A stretch of DNA of 64,000 bases, taken from Pectobacterium peruviense. GTDB taxonomy: Bacteria > Pseudomonadota > Gammaproteobacteria > Enterobacterales > Enterobacteriaceae. Shown in pieces: positions 18,616 to 35,208 of the stretch; position 1 is the first letter of the stretch, and each line of letters opens with the position of its first letter. The position numbers were made by a program, and so were the translations under genes. Below the pieces are notes generated by a model, which had not been told where the DNA came from, did no database searches, and saw only the letters and a list, made by a program, of their open reading frames with translations. Location of the stretch: the NCBI RefSeq assembly GCF_002847345.1, contig NZ_LXFV01000032.1, positions 28,888 through 92,887 of the forward strand, in the 5' to 3' direction.

Positions 18616-18743
18616 ATAGTTAGAACTCTACGATAACCACCAGATTATTAAAGAGAATATGGTTTTTCTCAAAACCCCTTTTTTATTAAAGCGACCAACT
18701 GCAATTAACAATCAATAGCTTGCAGTTGGCCGTTAAAAAAGGG
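18616..18743 (-). promoter_or_regulatory. CRISPR3 leader with IHF site, abutting cas6f
   Basis: The shared leader module runs from CCC at 18676 to GGG at 18743 and ends directly at the cas6f stop codon. A perfect IHF consensus lies at 18710-18722 (plus strand). It is framed by a perfect 10-bp inverted repeat (CCAACTGCAA/TTGCAGTTGG) not seen in the other leaders. Spacing from IHF site to first repeat equals that of CRISPR2. The leader therefore appears intact although the array is tiny. Confidence 0.75.
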
Positions 18744-25899
<7,156 letters not shown>

Positions 25900-25903
<4 letters not shown>

Positions 25904-26880
25904 CGCACTACCTGACTCAGTTTGCTGGCGACATCCTGCAAGCTGCCGATCATCACATCCAGCGCTTCGGATTGTTGAAATGCGGTCAGGCAACGCTGAC
26001 GAAATTCTTGCTCATCTTCGCCCTCCATCGCGGCAATAAAAGCCTGCGGCAGCACGAGCGCATCTTTAATTAAATCGGCGACATCAAACACCAGCCCGCC
26101 ACGGCGAGTTTTACCGTGTAACACTGCTAACCCGTGCGGCAGGCCCAGCACCCACGTTGAGACGGCAGCCAGCCCATAAGCCAGATAGTTGCCGTGATCG
26201 AGAAAGCGGTTAGCCAGATCGGTACCGCCGCCGCGTTTGGCGCGGGTAAAGTCGCCATAGCTCACGGCATTAGCGGCCAGTCTGTACAGGGCTTTAGTCA
26301 TCATCGCTTCCTGTACCAGTACGTCATTGCTGGTGCGGCAATCGGTTAACCCTTTTTGATAACGATCCAGAAGCGCCTGAAGATGCTCGGACTTAAAGGT
26401 AAAGCGCGATTCACGGGACAGGCGAGAACCCAGCCAGTGCTGACGAATTTGCGTTATTCGCACTTGTTGGAAGGCGATGGCGGCGGCCAGCCTTTTCTCA
26501 TCATCGAACCAAAAGCTGACCCAGTCCTGCAAATACTCGGTTGGTCGATATTCGCTCTGTGGCGATAGCCAGGATACTGCGACTTCAGCCTCGTTGGCGG
26601 CAAACAGCGGTGTACCACCACCGCCACAAAAACCAATCATCACGCCTGCTCTGGCAAATTCCCGCATGGCGGCTTGAGTTACGGAGGTGCCGGTTCCCAG
26701 CATCACCACGCTGGTATTGGCGATGGGAATATTCCAGTACAGAGACTGGTTTCCTTCCTCCGTGACATATTCGACACGACCACCGTTGACGAGAATACGG
26801 CAATGTTGGAGGTAATAAACATTGGCGCGTTTGGAATGCAGAATGGTTTTTAAATCCGAAGGGCTAAAGGCGTTATCCAT
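25900..26880 (-). CDS. cas1: Cas1 integrase (type I-F)
   Basis: The 326-residue protein starts MDNAFSPSDLKTILHSKRANVYYLQHCRILVNGGRVEYVT, closely resembling Pseudomonas I-F Cas1. The metal-binding residues of the family are present in LVQEAMMTKALYRLAA (Glu), HGLAVLHGKTRRGG (His) and FDVADLIKD (Asp). It catalyses spacer integration with Cas2-3. It is the first gene of the operon; the ATG at 26880 has GGAAG about 10 bases upstream. The operon promoter must lie in the 295-base gap shared with CRISPR1. Confidence 0.97.
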
Positions 26881-27039
26881 AATGTATTTTCTTCCGTAAT
26901 AGATAATAGCCATAACGCCAGCTAAATAAATCGCAGGCTAACTATTTGATAAGGAAAAATATAACTTTCAGAAAACTGATGAAAATCAGCCTATCACAGT
27001 TGCATGTGAAAGATGATGACCGCAAAAAATTTTACCCAA

Positions 27040-27175
27040 ACGTAGACCCTTTTTATTTGGCCTATTTCACAGGATTAAAAATCAATGAGTTACAGATGGG
27101 GTTAAAAAAAGGGTTTTTACGAAGAAAATGGCAATTGCTGCTAATAAAACAAATCGTTAGAGTGATCGGGCTACA
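27040..27175 (+). promoter_or_regulatory. CRISPR1 leader with IHF site (module inverted)
   Basis: The leader runs into the first CRISPR1 repeat. The shared module runs from CCC at 27047 to GGG at 27113. A perfect IHF consensus lies at 27080-27092 in the same direction as the array. A stretch of 21 bases covering this site is identical to 17577-17597 in leader 2, but there it points away from the array. The divergent cas1 promoter probably lies between 26880 and 27040, with no gene I can support in that gap. Confidence 0.8.
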
Positions 27176-27983
27176 GTTCACTGCCGCACAGGCAGCTTAG
27201 AAAATGCTGGCCAGCGCTACAGCTAGCCCCATGTCGTTCACTGCCGCACAGGCAGCTTAGAAAAGCACGCGCAAGAATGACTAGCAGGGATGTCGGTTCA
27301 CTGCCGCACAGGCAGCTTAGAAACAACGCTCAAACAGATTAACGGCGATAGACGAGTTCACTGCCGCACAGGCAGCTTAGAAAAACAAGCGCGTATGCAG
27401 GCCAACGCGGATTATGTTCACTGCCGCACAGGCAGCTTAGAAAGTTGAAATATTTCAGTGATTGCGATGAAGATAGTTCACTGCCGCACAGGCAGCTTAG
27501 AAATGATTGGTGAAATGGACCCAGATGCCGTGGATGTTCACTGCCGCACAGGCAGCTTAGAAATGTATAAATCTATCTTTTCCCCCTCAAATCCCGTTCA
27601 CTGCCGCACAGGCAGCTTAGAAAGTCAGATTCTGATATTGAAATAATCTTGGAACGTTCACTGCCGCACAGGCAGCTTAGAAAGCCTGAGTCGATGGATA
27701 TGCCCTCTCAGAAGGGTTCACTGCCGCACAGGCAGCTTAGAAATCACGGTAACGCTGCATAAAGTAATCACGCTCGTTCACTGCCGCACAGGCAGCTTAG
27801 AAATTACGTTGGCGACGGCTTCGGGCCGCTTCACTGTTCACTGCCGCACAGGCAGCTTAGAAAGCTTTCGTATTCTACAGTCATTACTTTATCGCGTTCA
27901 CTGCCGCACAGGCAGCTTAGAAACGAACCACGGGTGAACCAGTTCCCCTGCCCCTATTCACTGCCGTACAGGCAGCCTATTCA
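27176..27983 (+). CRISPR. CRISPR1 array: 14 repeats, 13 spacers (type I-F)
   Basis: 28-base repeats start every 60 bases from 27176 to 27956, with 32-base spacers. The repeat is GTTCACTGCCG-CACA-GGCAGCTTAGAAA; the loop differs from CRISPR2. Thirteen repeats are identical. The last one (27956-27983) is degenerate at both ends (ATTCA start, CCTATTCA end) and has a GTACA loop. The leader is on the left, so the array is transcribed away from cas1. Spacer targets cannot be identified without a search. Confidence 0.98.
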
Positions 27984-28237
27984 CAGCACTCAGGCGCTGC
28001 TGTCTGGTTATTATCGAGGTAGCACTGCGCCAGCGCTCAATGCGCTGTAGCTCTTAAATAACGTATTGTTGATGGCCTATTTTCGTAATGTTTTCAAGTA
28101 ATGGGTTTCTTTTGGTGGGAATGGAAAATTGCAGATTGAATTTTATTAACATTTTAAAATCACCATTTTTCCGTTAAAGTGCACTTACAGGGAAATAGTT
28201 TGTTTACTTAAGTAAAATTCGAGGGAGTGAGGCACTT

Positions 28238-29098
28238 GTGAAATACGATCCGGTTTTAAAAACGCTTGTGGATGATGATTATCGATTAGAAGATCATCTT
28301 GATTTTAAAAAACAGCATGCAGATATTAACTATCAGAAATTACATGCTCAACTAAATGAAATAAATAACGATAACATTCATGCCATATTGACTGCGGAGG
28401 AAGCGACGTATTTTTTACAAACGTTATGCACCCCTAATCCTAATCAATCGTGGAAAATGGCCATGTTTGGCTGTACCGATCCTGCCTCATCGTTTGCTGG
28501 GAATATTGCAGAAGCGGTGTCTGTGGGCAGAATCGTGATGGAAATTAAAGGATTTGGGGTAACTGCAACGGAATATATCGGGAAAAATGGCAGTAAGTAC
28601 ATAAAATTATCTGGATATTCAGGAGTAAGAAAGTATTTAGATGCCACCAGATATTTAGTCAGTAACCAAAAAATACTCGATATAGGGATAGGTACAAAAG
28701 GTATTGAAAGTGGTATTGCGACTGGGGCACGATTCTGCATTTTGTTTTCAGGTGCTTATCGAGCCATTGAGTTGATGGTGAAAGATGAATACGCACTGAC
28801 CGATTTCTTTGTTAATTTAACGATGGATGCCGCAAAATTAGCGGTATCGATTGGGGTTGCATGGGGGGCAAAAATGGCAGCTACCTCGGTAATGGTGGCT
28901 ACAGGAGGTAGTGTTATTATTATTGCTGGTGGTATATTTTTACTTGGGGTTGTTGTCAGTTTTTCATTACTCTGGCTAGATAATAAATATAAAATAAGTG
29001 AGACGATAATAAAAAATTTAAAATCACATAAAAAACAGTATACGCCATATCATCCCGATCAATTCTTTCATGCCTGGGGGAGGTACAGTCGTGGTTAA
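28238..29098 (+). CDS. Putative membrane-inserting (pore-forming-like) protein, possible T6SS-associated toxin
   Basis: This 286-residue protein is not confidently recognised. Residues 1-130 are polar. From about residue 155 two or three hydrophobic stretches follow (ATGARFCILFSGAYRAIEL; DAAKLAVSIGVAWGAKMAATSVMVATGGSVIIIAGGIFLLGVVVSFSLLWL), then a basic tail (YKISETIIKNLKSHKKQ). A long Ala/Gly-rich hydrophobic hairpin near the C-terminus is typical of colicin-like pore formers. From memory it resembles the small E. coli membrane protein YafU. The GTG start at 28238 follows GAGGGAGTGAGG. Base composition is clearly AT-rich against the flanks, suggesting transfer. The next gene overlaps it by 8 bases. 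Toxin function is inference. Confidence 0.5.
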   Translation: MKYDPVLKTLVDDDYRLEDHLDFKKQHADINYQKLHAQLNEINNDNIHAILTAEEATYFLQTLCTPNPNQSWKMAMFGCTDPASSFAGNIAEAVSVGRIVMEIKGFGVTATEYIGKNGSKYIKLSGYSGVRKYLDATRYLVSNQKILDIGIGTKGIESGIATGARFCILFSGAYRAIELMVKDEYALTDFFVNLTMDAAKLAVSIGVAWGAKMAATSVMVATGGSVIIIAGGIFLLGVVVSFSLLWLDNKYKISETIIKNLKSHKKQYTPYHPDQFFHAWGRYSRG

Positions 29099-29495
29099 GG
29101 TAAATAGGCCATTAGCTGGCGCATTTGCAGTTTTTATTTTTCTATTGACATGCTTTACTGGTTGGTTTTCTTTTAATTCATATTTGGATATTTTACAGTT
29201 AAATGATACGATAGTCTTTTCATGGAAAGTTGGGTTAATGGTATTTGGTTCTCCTTTGCTATTCTATTTTTCATATTTATTTTTTTATTCTTCAATAAAT
29301 AACAAAGTGGCTAAAATTAATAATAAGTTGGGAGGGGGGTTATTTATAATAATGATCGTTGGTGCTGTAATTAGTTCATTCTCATCTTTCTACATGTCTT
29401 ATAATTTTAGAAATTATGGCTATGAAATATGCCCTAAAACATCTTGGATGGATCCCAACAAGTATGTGAAAGATATTGCTCTTTGTGATGAGTAG
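29091..29495 (+). CDS. DUF1240-like small membrane protein, possible immunity protein
   Basis: The 134-residue protein has three hydrophobic segments (about residues 8-28, 46-68 and 82-104) and a C-terminal periplasmic-looking tail with two Cys (YEICPKTSWMDPNKYVKDIALCDE). This layout and tail resemble DUF1240 proteins of enterobacteria, from memory. The GTG at 29091 follows GGGGGAGG and overlaps the upstream gene, so the two are translated together. A small multi-span protein tightly coupled to a membrane-inserting protein suggests an immunity role; this is not shown. Confidence 0.55.
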   Translation: MVKVNRPLAGAFAVFIFLLTCFTGWFSFNSYLDILQLNDTIVFSWKVGLMVFGSPLLFYFSYLFFYSSINNKVAKINNKLGGGLFIIMIVGAVISSFSSFYMSYNFRNYGYEICPKTSWMDPNKYVKDIALCDE

Positions 29496-29497
29496 TA

Positions 29498-29531
29498 ATA
29501 ACAAGCACAACTGATAAGATGTGCTTGTTAT
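29498..29531. terminator. Bidirectional terminator-like hairpin
   Basis: A perfect 12-bp stem ATAACAAGCACA/TGTGCTTGTTAT (29498-29509 and 29520-29531) lies between the plus-strand pair and the convergent hcp gene. The stem is AT-rich and without a long T-run, so efficiency is uncertain. Confidence 0.6.
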
Positions 29532-29546
29532 CAAAGGTCATAAATA

Positions 29547-30026
29547 TTAGAAACTCATTTCCTCCCAGATACTGTAACCCGACGTTCCTGCGATCTTATG
29601 GTTCCATGCGATAGTTTTATATTTCAGCTGGACTTTTTCATACGGCATGATGTCGTTGTTATCAATGACGTGTGGATAGACACAAGTGACGTCCACAATA
29701 CTCGCATCTGTTAAAGTTACTTCATAATAAAGCTCTAACTGCCCAGCGGAATTGACGCGATAAAAATAAAATGTCACATCTACCTTTTCATTATAAGAGA
29801 TTGCCATTCCTAATAACGGGGATGATTTATCGATTGGCTTAATAAAATTAATCGGGTGATGTGCGACATTTTGGTCACGACTGATGCTATGGTTTAATCC
29901 TAATACTTGTATTTGGTCTTCATGACCGACTTGATAGCGATTGCCAATTGAGTCGAGCGTTGAGCAACCAGATGATATTAAACCCTGTTTCTGACCATTA
30001 ATGCTGGCGTAAATCAAATTAGCCAT
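29547..30026 (-). CDS. hcp: Hcp-family type VI secretion tube protein (orphan)
   Basis: The 159-residue protein starts MANLIYASINGQKQGLISSGCSTLDSIGNRYQVGHEDQIQVLGLNHSISRDQNVAHHPINFIKPIDKSSPLLGMAI, a clear Hcp (TssD) signature. Hcp hexamers form the tube expelled by type VI secretion and can carry effectors. No other T6SS structural gene is in the window, so this is an orphan copy that would rely on a main cluster elsewhere. AAGGAT precedes the ATG. It converges on the putative toxin/immunity pair. Confidence 0.93.
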   Translation of the reverse strand: MANLIYASINGQKQGLISSGCSTLDSIGNRYQVGHEDQIQVLGLNHSISRDQNVAHHPINFIKPIDKSSPLLGMAISYNEKVDVTFYFYRVNSAGQLELYYEVTLTDASIVDVTCVYPHVIDNNDIMPYEKVQLKYKTIAWNHKIAGTSGYSIWEEMSF

Positions 30027-30146
30027 ATCAAATCCTTATGAGAAAATTTATCAATAAACTGAGTGATAATATATTGATTATCAGCGCGGAAATAATACGG
30101 CTAAGGCAATGTCAAAGCAAACCATTATAAAACTCTGGTGTAAAAT

Positions 30147-30644
30147 CTAACCTGCGTTTATTTCTCGCCAGTTCAGCCAGATTCGCATATCAAATTCTAA
30201 CTGGTGATAATCAGGATCCATATGGCAGCAGAGTTGATAGAAGGCTTTGTTGTGGTCTTTTTCTTTGAGGTGGGCGAGTTCGTGTACCACGATCATACGC
30301 AGGAAATCTTCTGGCCCGTCACGAAATAACGTCGCTATTCTGATTTCGTTGTTGGACTTTAATTTTCCGCCCTGTACGCGTGCTACAAATGTATTGGTTC
30401 CCAGCGTCCCTTTTATCGGGTTCTGTTTATTGTCGTAAAGCACCTTTGATATTGCTGGTGCATTCTTCAGATATCGCTGCTTGAGTTCAGCGACAAATTG
30501 ATAGAGCGACTTATCACTCTGAATCTGATGGCGGTCAGGGTACCTTTTTTCCAGCCAGAGGCCGAGTTTGCCTTGATCAACGAGCGTCTGCGCTTGTGCA
30601 ACAATCGTTGGGGGGTAGCCGTTCAGGTAGCGTAATTGGGTCAT
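30147..30644 (-). CDS. YgjP-like zinc metallopeptidase-fold protein
   Basis: The 165-residue protein has the zinc-binding HExxH in VVHELAHLKEKDHNKAFYQLC, with the third ligand His in the same stretch, as in the YgjP/WLM-related (DUF45) family. The upstream half (FVARVQGGKLKSNNEIRIATLF) fits the family's SprT-like fold. The substrate is unknown. It lies between the AT-rich hcp cassette and tyrB as a single gene. GC content is closer to the backbone than that of the cassette. Confidence 0.85.
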   Translation of the reverse strand: MTQLRYLNGYPPTIVAQAQTLVDQGKLGLWLEKRYPDRHQIQSDKSLYQFVAELKQRYLKNAPAISKVLYDNKQNPIKGTLGTNTFVARVQGGKLKSNNEIRIATLFRDGPEDFLRMIVVHELAHLKEKDHNKAFYQLCCHMDPDYHQLEFDMRIWLNWREINAG

Positions 30645-30759
30645 GGTGTTTTTATTCGTTGGAATAATTCAGGTTAAGCACGGGTGATTGACTGGTACTT
30701 TCTCGCTAGTTCGAATGTGGAAAACCGACCGTACTGCTTTGATGGTTAGCTGGAAACAT

Positions 30760-30814
30760 AAGCCACCGATTTAACCGGGTTTATACATTATCACGTCGAT
30801 TAAATCAGTGGCTT
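30760..30814 (-). terminator. Long-stem hairpin downstream of tyrB
   Basis: A 15-base inverted repeat (AAGCCACYGATTTAA, one mismatch) with a 25-base spacer begins 14 bases past the tyrB stop. A T-rich tail is weak, so it may act as an mRNA-stabilising or terminator structure. Confidence 0.4.
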
Positions 30815-30828
30815 TGTCATTTTACGGT

Positions 30829-32022
30829 TTACTGAATGGCGGCGAAAGCGGCAGCGACGCGTTGGACGTTGCTGTGGTTGAGCCCCGCCATACACATACG
30901 GCCGCTGGCGATCAGGTACACGCCAAATTCTTCACGCAGGCGGTCAACTTGTTCCGGGCTGAAACCCGTGTAACTGAACATACCGCGCTGAGTGAGCAGG
31001 TAGTCGACGTTGCGGTTCGGCAGTGCGTTTTTCAATGCGGAAACCAACTCCTGACGCATGCTTAGAATACGCGTGCGCATCTCTTCGACTTCCGCTTTCC
31101 AGTCGGCGTTCAACTGCACGTCGTTCAGGACTTTAGAAACCACCTGAGCGCCGAAATTTGGTGGGGAAGAGTAGTTGCGGCGTACGGTCGCTTTTAACTG
31201 ACCCAATACGCGCTGCGCGCTGTCGGCATCGTCACACACCACGGAAAGGCCACCGACGCGCTCGCTATACAGTGAGAAAATCTTGGAGAACGAGTTGGCG
31301 ATCAGTGCCGGAACGCCTGCGCTGGCAACGGCGCGAATTGCATACGCATCCTGCTCGATGCCGAGGCCAAAGCCCTGATAAGCGATGTCCATAAACGGAA
31401 TCAGCTCACGCTGGATGATAACCTCAATGACGCGATCCCACTGTTCGGTGGTGAGATCGGAACCAGTCGGGTTATGGCAGCACGGATGTAGCAGCACAAT
31501 GCTGCGTGTTGGCAGCGTTTGCAGGGTGGAGAGCATGGCGTCAAATTTCACGCCCAGACTTTCGCTATCGAAATACGGGTAGGTGTGAACGTTAAAGCCC
31601 GCGCCCTCGAAGATCGCAATATGGTTTTCCCATGTTGGATCGCTGACCCACACTTCTGACGCTGGGAAGTAGCGTTTCAGGAAATCTGCACCGACTTTCA
31701 GCGCACCGGAACCGCCCAACGTCTGGATGGTCGCGATGCGACCTGCTTCCAGCGCCGCGTGGCTTTCACCGAACAACAAATGCTGGATAGCCGTGCGGTA
31801 AGGCTGTAACCCTTCCATCGGCAGATAGGAATTCGCGCTCTGAGCAGGCTGCCGTAGGCTGCTTTCCGCTGTGCTGACGGATCGCAACTGCGGGATAATA
31901 TTCTGCTCGTTGTAGTACAGCCCGATACTCAAATTGATCTTATCTGCTCTTGGATCCTGTTTGAATTTTTCCATCAGAGACAGGATAGGATCTCCGGCAT
32001 AGGTATCAACGTTTTGAAACAC
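30829..32022 (-). CDS. tyrB: Aromatic-amino-acid aminotransferase
   Basis: A 397-residue class I aminotransferase. It starts [40 protein letters not shown] as TyrB does, has the PLP Lys in [18 protein letters not shown], the [12 protein letters not shown] motif and a C-terminal Arg segment ([10 protein letters not shown]). It forms tyrosine and phenylalanine and can act on leucine precursors. Distinction from AspC rests on overall similarity and on the neighbour alr, as in E. coli. It lies 63 bases after the YitT gene on the same strand. Confidence 0.92.
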   Translation of the reverse strand: MFQNVDTYAGDPILSLMEKFKQDPRADKINLSIGLYYNEQNIIPQLRSVSTAESSLRQPAQSANSYLPMEGLQPYRTAIQHLLFGESHAALEAGRIATIQTLGGSGALKVGADFLKRYFPASEVWVSDPTWENHIAIFEGAGFNVHTYPYFDSESLGVKFDAMLSTLQTLPTRSIVLLHPCCHNPTGSDLTTEQWDRVIEVIIQRELIPFMDIAYQGFGLGIEQDAYAIRAVASAGVPALIANSFSKIFSLYSERVGGLSVVCDDADSAQRVLGQLKATVRRNYSSPPNFGAQVVSKVLNDVQLNADWKAEVEEMRTRILSMRQELVSALKNALPNRNVDYLLTQRGMFSYTGFSPEQVDRLREEFGVYLIASGRMCMAGLNHSNVQRVAAAFAAIQ

Positions 32023-32085
32023 AGTGTAGCTCTCCTGAGTGTGTCATTTTTATGGGTACCGCACCCCGACGATGATGGGGGACAA

Positions 32086-32700
32086 TCAGGCCGCGTAACG
32101 GCCAGGGCGATGATTCATCGCGATAATTAGGTTCAGAATGGTTGCCCCTAGAATCGAAGCAATCAACATCGGTATGCTTACCACGAACAGGGAAGTCAGC
32201 ACAATCACAACGTCAACGCCCATCTGGAGTTTCCCCGCCCGCAGGCCATATTTGTCCTGAAGGTAAAGCGCCAGAATGTTAACGCCGCCGAGGCTGGCTT
32301 TATGGCGGAACAGTACAACGAAGCCTATTCCGGTGATGATATTACCGAATAGCGTGGCGTAGAACGGGTTGAGCTGATCGAAATGAATGAACAGCGGATG
32401 CAGATCGGAAAACAGAGAAACCAGCCCGACAGCGCTGAACGTTTTCACTGTGAATTCCCACCCCATGCGTCGTACGGCCAGATAATAGAAGGGCAGATTC
32501 AGCAGGAAAAACGCGACGCCAAAGGAAACGTTTGTCAGATAATGGACAAGAAAAGCGATGCCTGCGGTGCCACCGGTGAGCGCGCCAGCCTGACGCAGCA
32601 GAATGATGCCAAATGACACCATCAGCGTGCCGATCAGTATTGCCAGAACATCTTCCAGCAACGTATGTGATATTTTTTGTGTGGGAATAACGTTATCCAT
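32086..32700 (-). CDS. YitT-family inner-membrane protein
   Basis: The protein of 204 residues from MDNVIPTQKISHTLLEDVLAILIGTLMVSFGIILL has about five membrane segments and the conserved GGTAGIAFLVHY motif of the YitT/DUF161 family. The C-terminal soluble YitT domain (DUF2179) of longer homologues is absent, so this is the short form. An upstream ATG at 32748 would add 16 residues. Function is unknown. It may be cotranscribed with tyrB. Confidence 0.82.
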   Translation of the reverse strand: MDNVIPTQKISHTLLEDVLAILIGTLMVSFGIILLRQAGALTGGTAGIAFLVHYLTNVSFGVAFFLLNLPFYYLAVRRMGWEFTVKTFSAVGLVSLFSDLHPLFIHFDQLNPFYATLFGNIITGIGFVVLFRHKASLGGVNILALYLQDKYGLRAGKLQMGVDVVIVLTSLFVVSIPMLIASILGATILNLIIAMNHRPGRYAA

Positions 32701-32955
32701 GGTGAGCACTCGATAGACTGACTGTCGTGAAAACATGTGCTTACCCAAGCAAGAATCACACCAGATGATACCGCTTAGCGGCTGGTTTGCGCGAAAGACC
32801 TACGGTAATAAGAGCAACGTATTGAATTATATCGATGAATATAATGCATGATTCGTGCGTTTTTCATAATAAACATGGCTGGGTCGTGCGATAAGTTGTG
32901 ACTTTTTGCGTGAATCGCTTGTTTGTCTGCACCAAATAGACGCGATTGCCCCAAT

Positions 32956-33435
32956 TCAGGGCAACGCAGGCGGTTCTGGCGTGATCAAACCGTTCTCTTT
33001 AAGGCGGTTCAATACCACTGAGGTTTTCAGATGTGCGACGCTCTTGTTCTGCGACAGAATCTGACTAATCAGCGTGCTGAGTCCGGGCAGATCCGCGACG
33101 GCGACTTTTAACAGATAATCGGCATCGCCCGTGGTTTTATAGGCGTCAATAATCGCATCCACTTCTCCCAGCATTTGGTGAAAGCGTTCAACGTATTCGC
33201 TGGTGTGGTTGATCAACCGGACTTCAATTAACCCCAGACATTCCAATCCAACGGCATTCGGTGACAGGCGAGCATGGTAGCCAAGAATGAGCTGTGCCTG
33301 TTCCAGCGCGATGCGGCGGCGTGAGCATTGCGAGGCGGAAAGACCGACCAGTTCGCTCAATTCCTGGTTAGTCAGGCGACCGTTGGTCTGTAGCAGCGTC
33401 AGGATTTTCAGATCGAAATCATCAATGTTGTACAT
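32956..33435 (-). CDS. Lrp/AsnC-family transcriptional regulator
   Basis: The 159-residue protein has an N-terminal helix-turn-helix (DFDLKILTLLQTNGRLTNQELSELVGLSASQCSRRRIALE) and a RAM ligand-binding domain (GLIEVRLINHTSEYVERFHQMLGEVDAIIDAYKTTGDADYLLKV). Such proteins sense amino acids. It diverges from aroP and neighbours tyrB, so control of aromatic amino acid uptake is a reasonable guess. A GTAGTC...GACTAC inverted repeat at 33457-33477, 22 bases upstream of its start, could be its own operator. Confidence 0.9.
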   Translation of the reverse strand: MYNIDDFDLKILTLLQTNGRLTNQELSELVGLSASQCSRRRIALEQAQLILGYHARLSPNAVGLECLGLIEVRLINHTSEYVERFHQMLGEVDAIIDAYKTTGDADYLLKVAVADLPGLSTLISQILSQNKSVAHLKTSVVLNRLKENGLITPEPPALP

Positions 33436-33795
33436 CGCGTTCCTTAAACCATGTCAGTAGTCAGTCAAACAGACTACCAGCTTTTTAAGCCGCGTTGCCT
33501 ATGAGTTTTTTATCGCTACAGGCGCGCTCAGTAGCGGTTTGCACCATGATGGTTCAATTCATGCATCGTAGGGCAAGAAATGTCGTCATTGCGTGCGTCA
33601 TTCGACGTTAATGTGCATTTAATGTTCGTATTCTTTAAATTAATGCGTGATGTGTGAAATTGAGGGCGAAATAAATTTTCTAATTTTTCATTACGTTATG
33701 CGAACGGCGCTTGTGGAGATAGGGCCGGTTGGTTATCTGGCCTGATAGTTGCTAAACCCTCACCAGTTCGAATTTTATTGCTGACGGGGAAAAAA
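33436..33795. promoter_or_regulatory. Divergent control region between lrp-like gene and aroP
   Basis: The 360-base gap must hold both promoters. The left end has the GTAGTC/GACTAC inverted repeat near the Lrp-type start. The right part is AT-rich around 33620-33700. I see no small gene, and no clear TyrR box (TGTAAA-N6-TTTACA). Confidence 0.5.
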
Positions 33796-35181
33796 ATGGA
33801 GACACAACAAGAAGAAGGGCAGTTGAAAAGAGGATTGAAAAATCGCCATATTCAACTGATCGCGCTTGGGGGCGCGGTAGGAACCGGGCTGTTTTTAGGC
33901 ATCGCGCAGACCATCAAAATGGCGGGGCCATCGGTACTGCTCGGCTATGCGATTGCGGGTGTTATCGCATTCTTTATTATGCGTCAGTTGGGTGAAATGG
34001 TCGTGGAAGAACCCGTTGCGGGCTCGTTCAGCCACTTTGCGTATAAGTATTGGGGCGAGTTCGCCGGGTTTATGTCCGGTTGGAATTACTGGGTGCTGTA
34101 TGTTTTGGTGAGTATGGCCGAGTTGACGGCGGTCGGGATTTATATTCAGTACTGGTGGCCGGATGTGCCCACCTGGGTCTCGGCAGGGATCTTCTTCGTG
34201 CTGATCAACGCCATCAACCTGACTAGCGTTAAAGTATATGGCGAAATGGAATTCTGGTTTTCGATCATCAAGGTTGTGGCGATCATGGGAATGATCGTGT
34301 TTGGCTGCTATCTGTTGTTCAGCGGCGCGGGTGGCCCTGACGCTAGCGTAGCGAATCTATGGCAGCACGGTGGTTTCTTCCCGAACGGCGTGAGTGGCAT
34401 GGTCATGGCGATGGCGGTGATCATGTTCTCTTTCGGTGGACTGGAGCTGGTGGGGATTACTGCCGCTGAAGCTGACGATCCGCAAAACAGCATTCCACGT
34501 GCCACGAATCAGGTGATTTACCGCATTCTGCTGTTTTACGTTGGGGCGCTGGCGGTATTGCTGTCGCTGTATCCGTGGGGGAAAGTTGTGGAAGGCGGTA
34601 GCCCGTTCGTCATGATTTTCCATGCGCTGGATAGCAACGTCGTGGCTACTGTTCTGAATCTGGTGGTGCTGTCGGCGGCTTTATCGGTTTACAACAGCTG
34701 TGTGTACTGCAACAGTCGCATGCTATTCGGGTTGGCGAAACAGGGCAACGCGCCGCGTGCCTTGCTGAACGTGAATAAGCGTGGCATCCCGTTGGTAGCA
34801 CTCGGCGTATCCGCACTGGCGACGGCACTGTGTGTCGTGATCAACTACCTCATGCCGGGTAAAGCCTTTGAGCTGTTGATGGCGCTAGTCGTCTCTGCCT
34901 TGGTAATTAACTGGGCGATGATTTGCATCACTCACCTGAAATTCCGTGCGGCTAAAAAGCAGGAAGGTCAGGAAACGCGCTTTAAAAGCCTCGGTTATCC
35001 GGTGACGAATGTGATTTGTCTGCTGTTTCTGGCGGGGATTCTGGTCATCATGGCGATGACGCCGGGTATCCAGATTTCAGTGCTGCTGATTCCGTTCTGG
35101 CTTCTGGCGCTGGCTGTGAGCTACGTGGTGAAAAAGAAGAAAAGTACGGTGGCGGCGCAGGCAGTAAAAGCTGACTATTAA
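33796..35181 (+). CDS. aroP: Aromatic amino acid permease (AroP-like)
   Basis: A 461-residue APC-family transporter with twelve membrane segments. The N-terminus GQLKRGLKNRHIQLIALGGAVGTGLFLG, the EEPVAGSFSHFAYKYWG loop, FSFGGLELVGITAAEADDPQ and SALSVYNSCVYCNSRMLFGLA track E. coli AroP closely; PheP is the alternative. It imports Phe, Tyr and Trp by proton symport. The ATG at 33796 is preferred (GGGGA upstream) over a TTG at 33778. It lies near tyrB and diverges from an Lrp-type regulator. Confidence 0.87.
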   Translation: METQQEEGQLKRGLKNRHIQLIALGGAVGTGLFLGIAQTIKMAGPSVLLGYAIAGVIAFFIMRQLGEMVVEEPVAGSFSHFAYKYWGEFAGFMSGWNYWVLYVLVSMAELTAVGIYIQYWWPDVPTWVSAGIFFVLINAINLTSVKVYGEMEFWFSIIKVVAIMGMIVFGCYLLFSGAGGPDASVANLWQHGGFFPNGVSGMVMAMAVIMFSFGGLELVGITAAEADDPQNSIPRATNQVIYRILLFYVGALAVLLSLYPWGKVVEGGSPFVMIFHALDSNVVATVLNLVVLSAALSVYNSCVYCNSRMLFGLAKQGNAPRALLNVNKRGIPLVALGVSALATALCVVINYLMPGKAFELLMALVVSALVINWAMICITHLKFRAAKKQEGQETRFKSLGYPVTNVICLLFLAGILVIMAMTPGIQISVLLIPFWLLALAVSYVVKKKKSTVAAQAVKADY

Positions 35182-35208
35182 GCTAAAAGGCACCTCTAAT
35201 TAAGTCAA

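Noticed and set aside
26946..27200. 84-codon frame through the CRISPR1 leader into the first repeat
   Set aside because: It has no good ribosome site, spans the IHF site and ends in the repeat; leader function explains the conservation.
27458..27646. Frame across CRISPR1 with repeated VHCRTGSLE peptides
   Set aside because: Same reason: repeat translation.
33436..33795. TyrR box upstream of aroP
   Set aside because: No TGTAAA-N6-TTTACA-like sequence was found, although TyrR control is expected from E. coli aroP.
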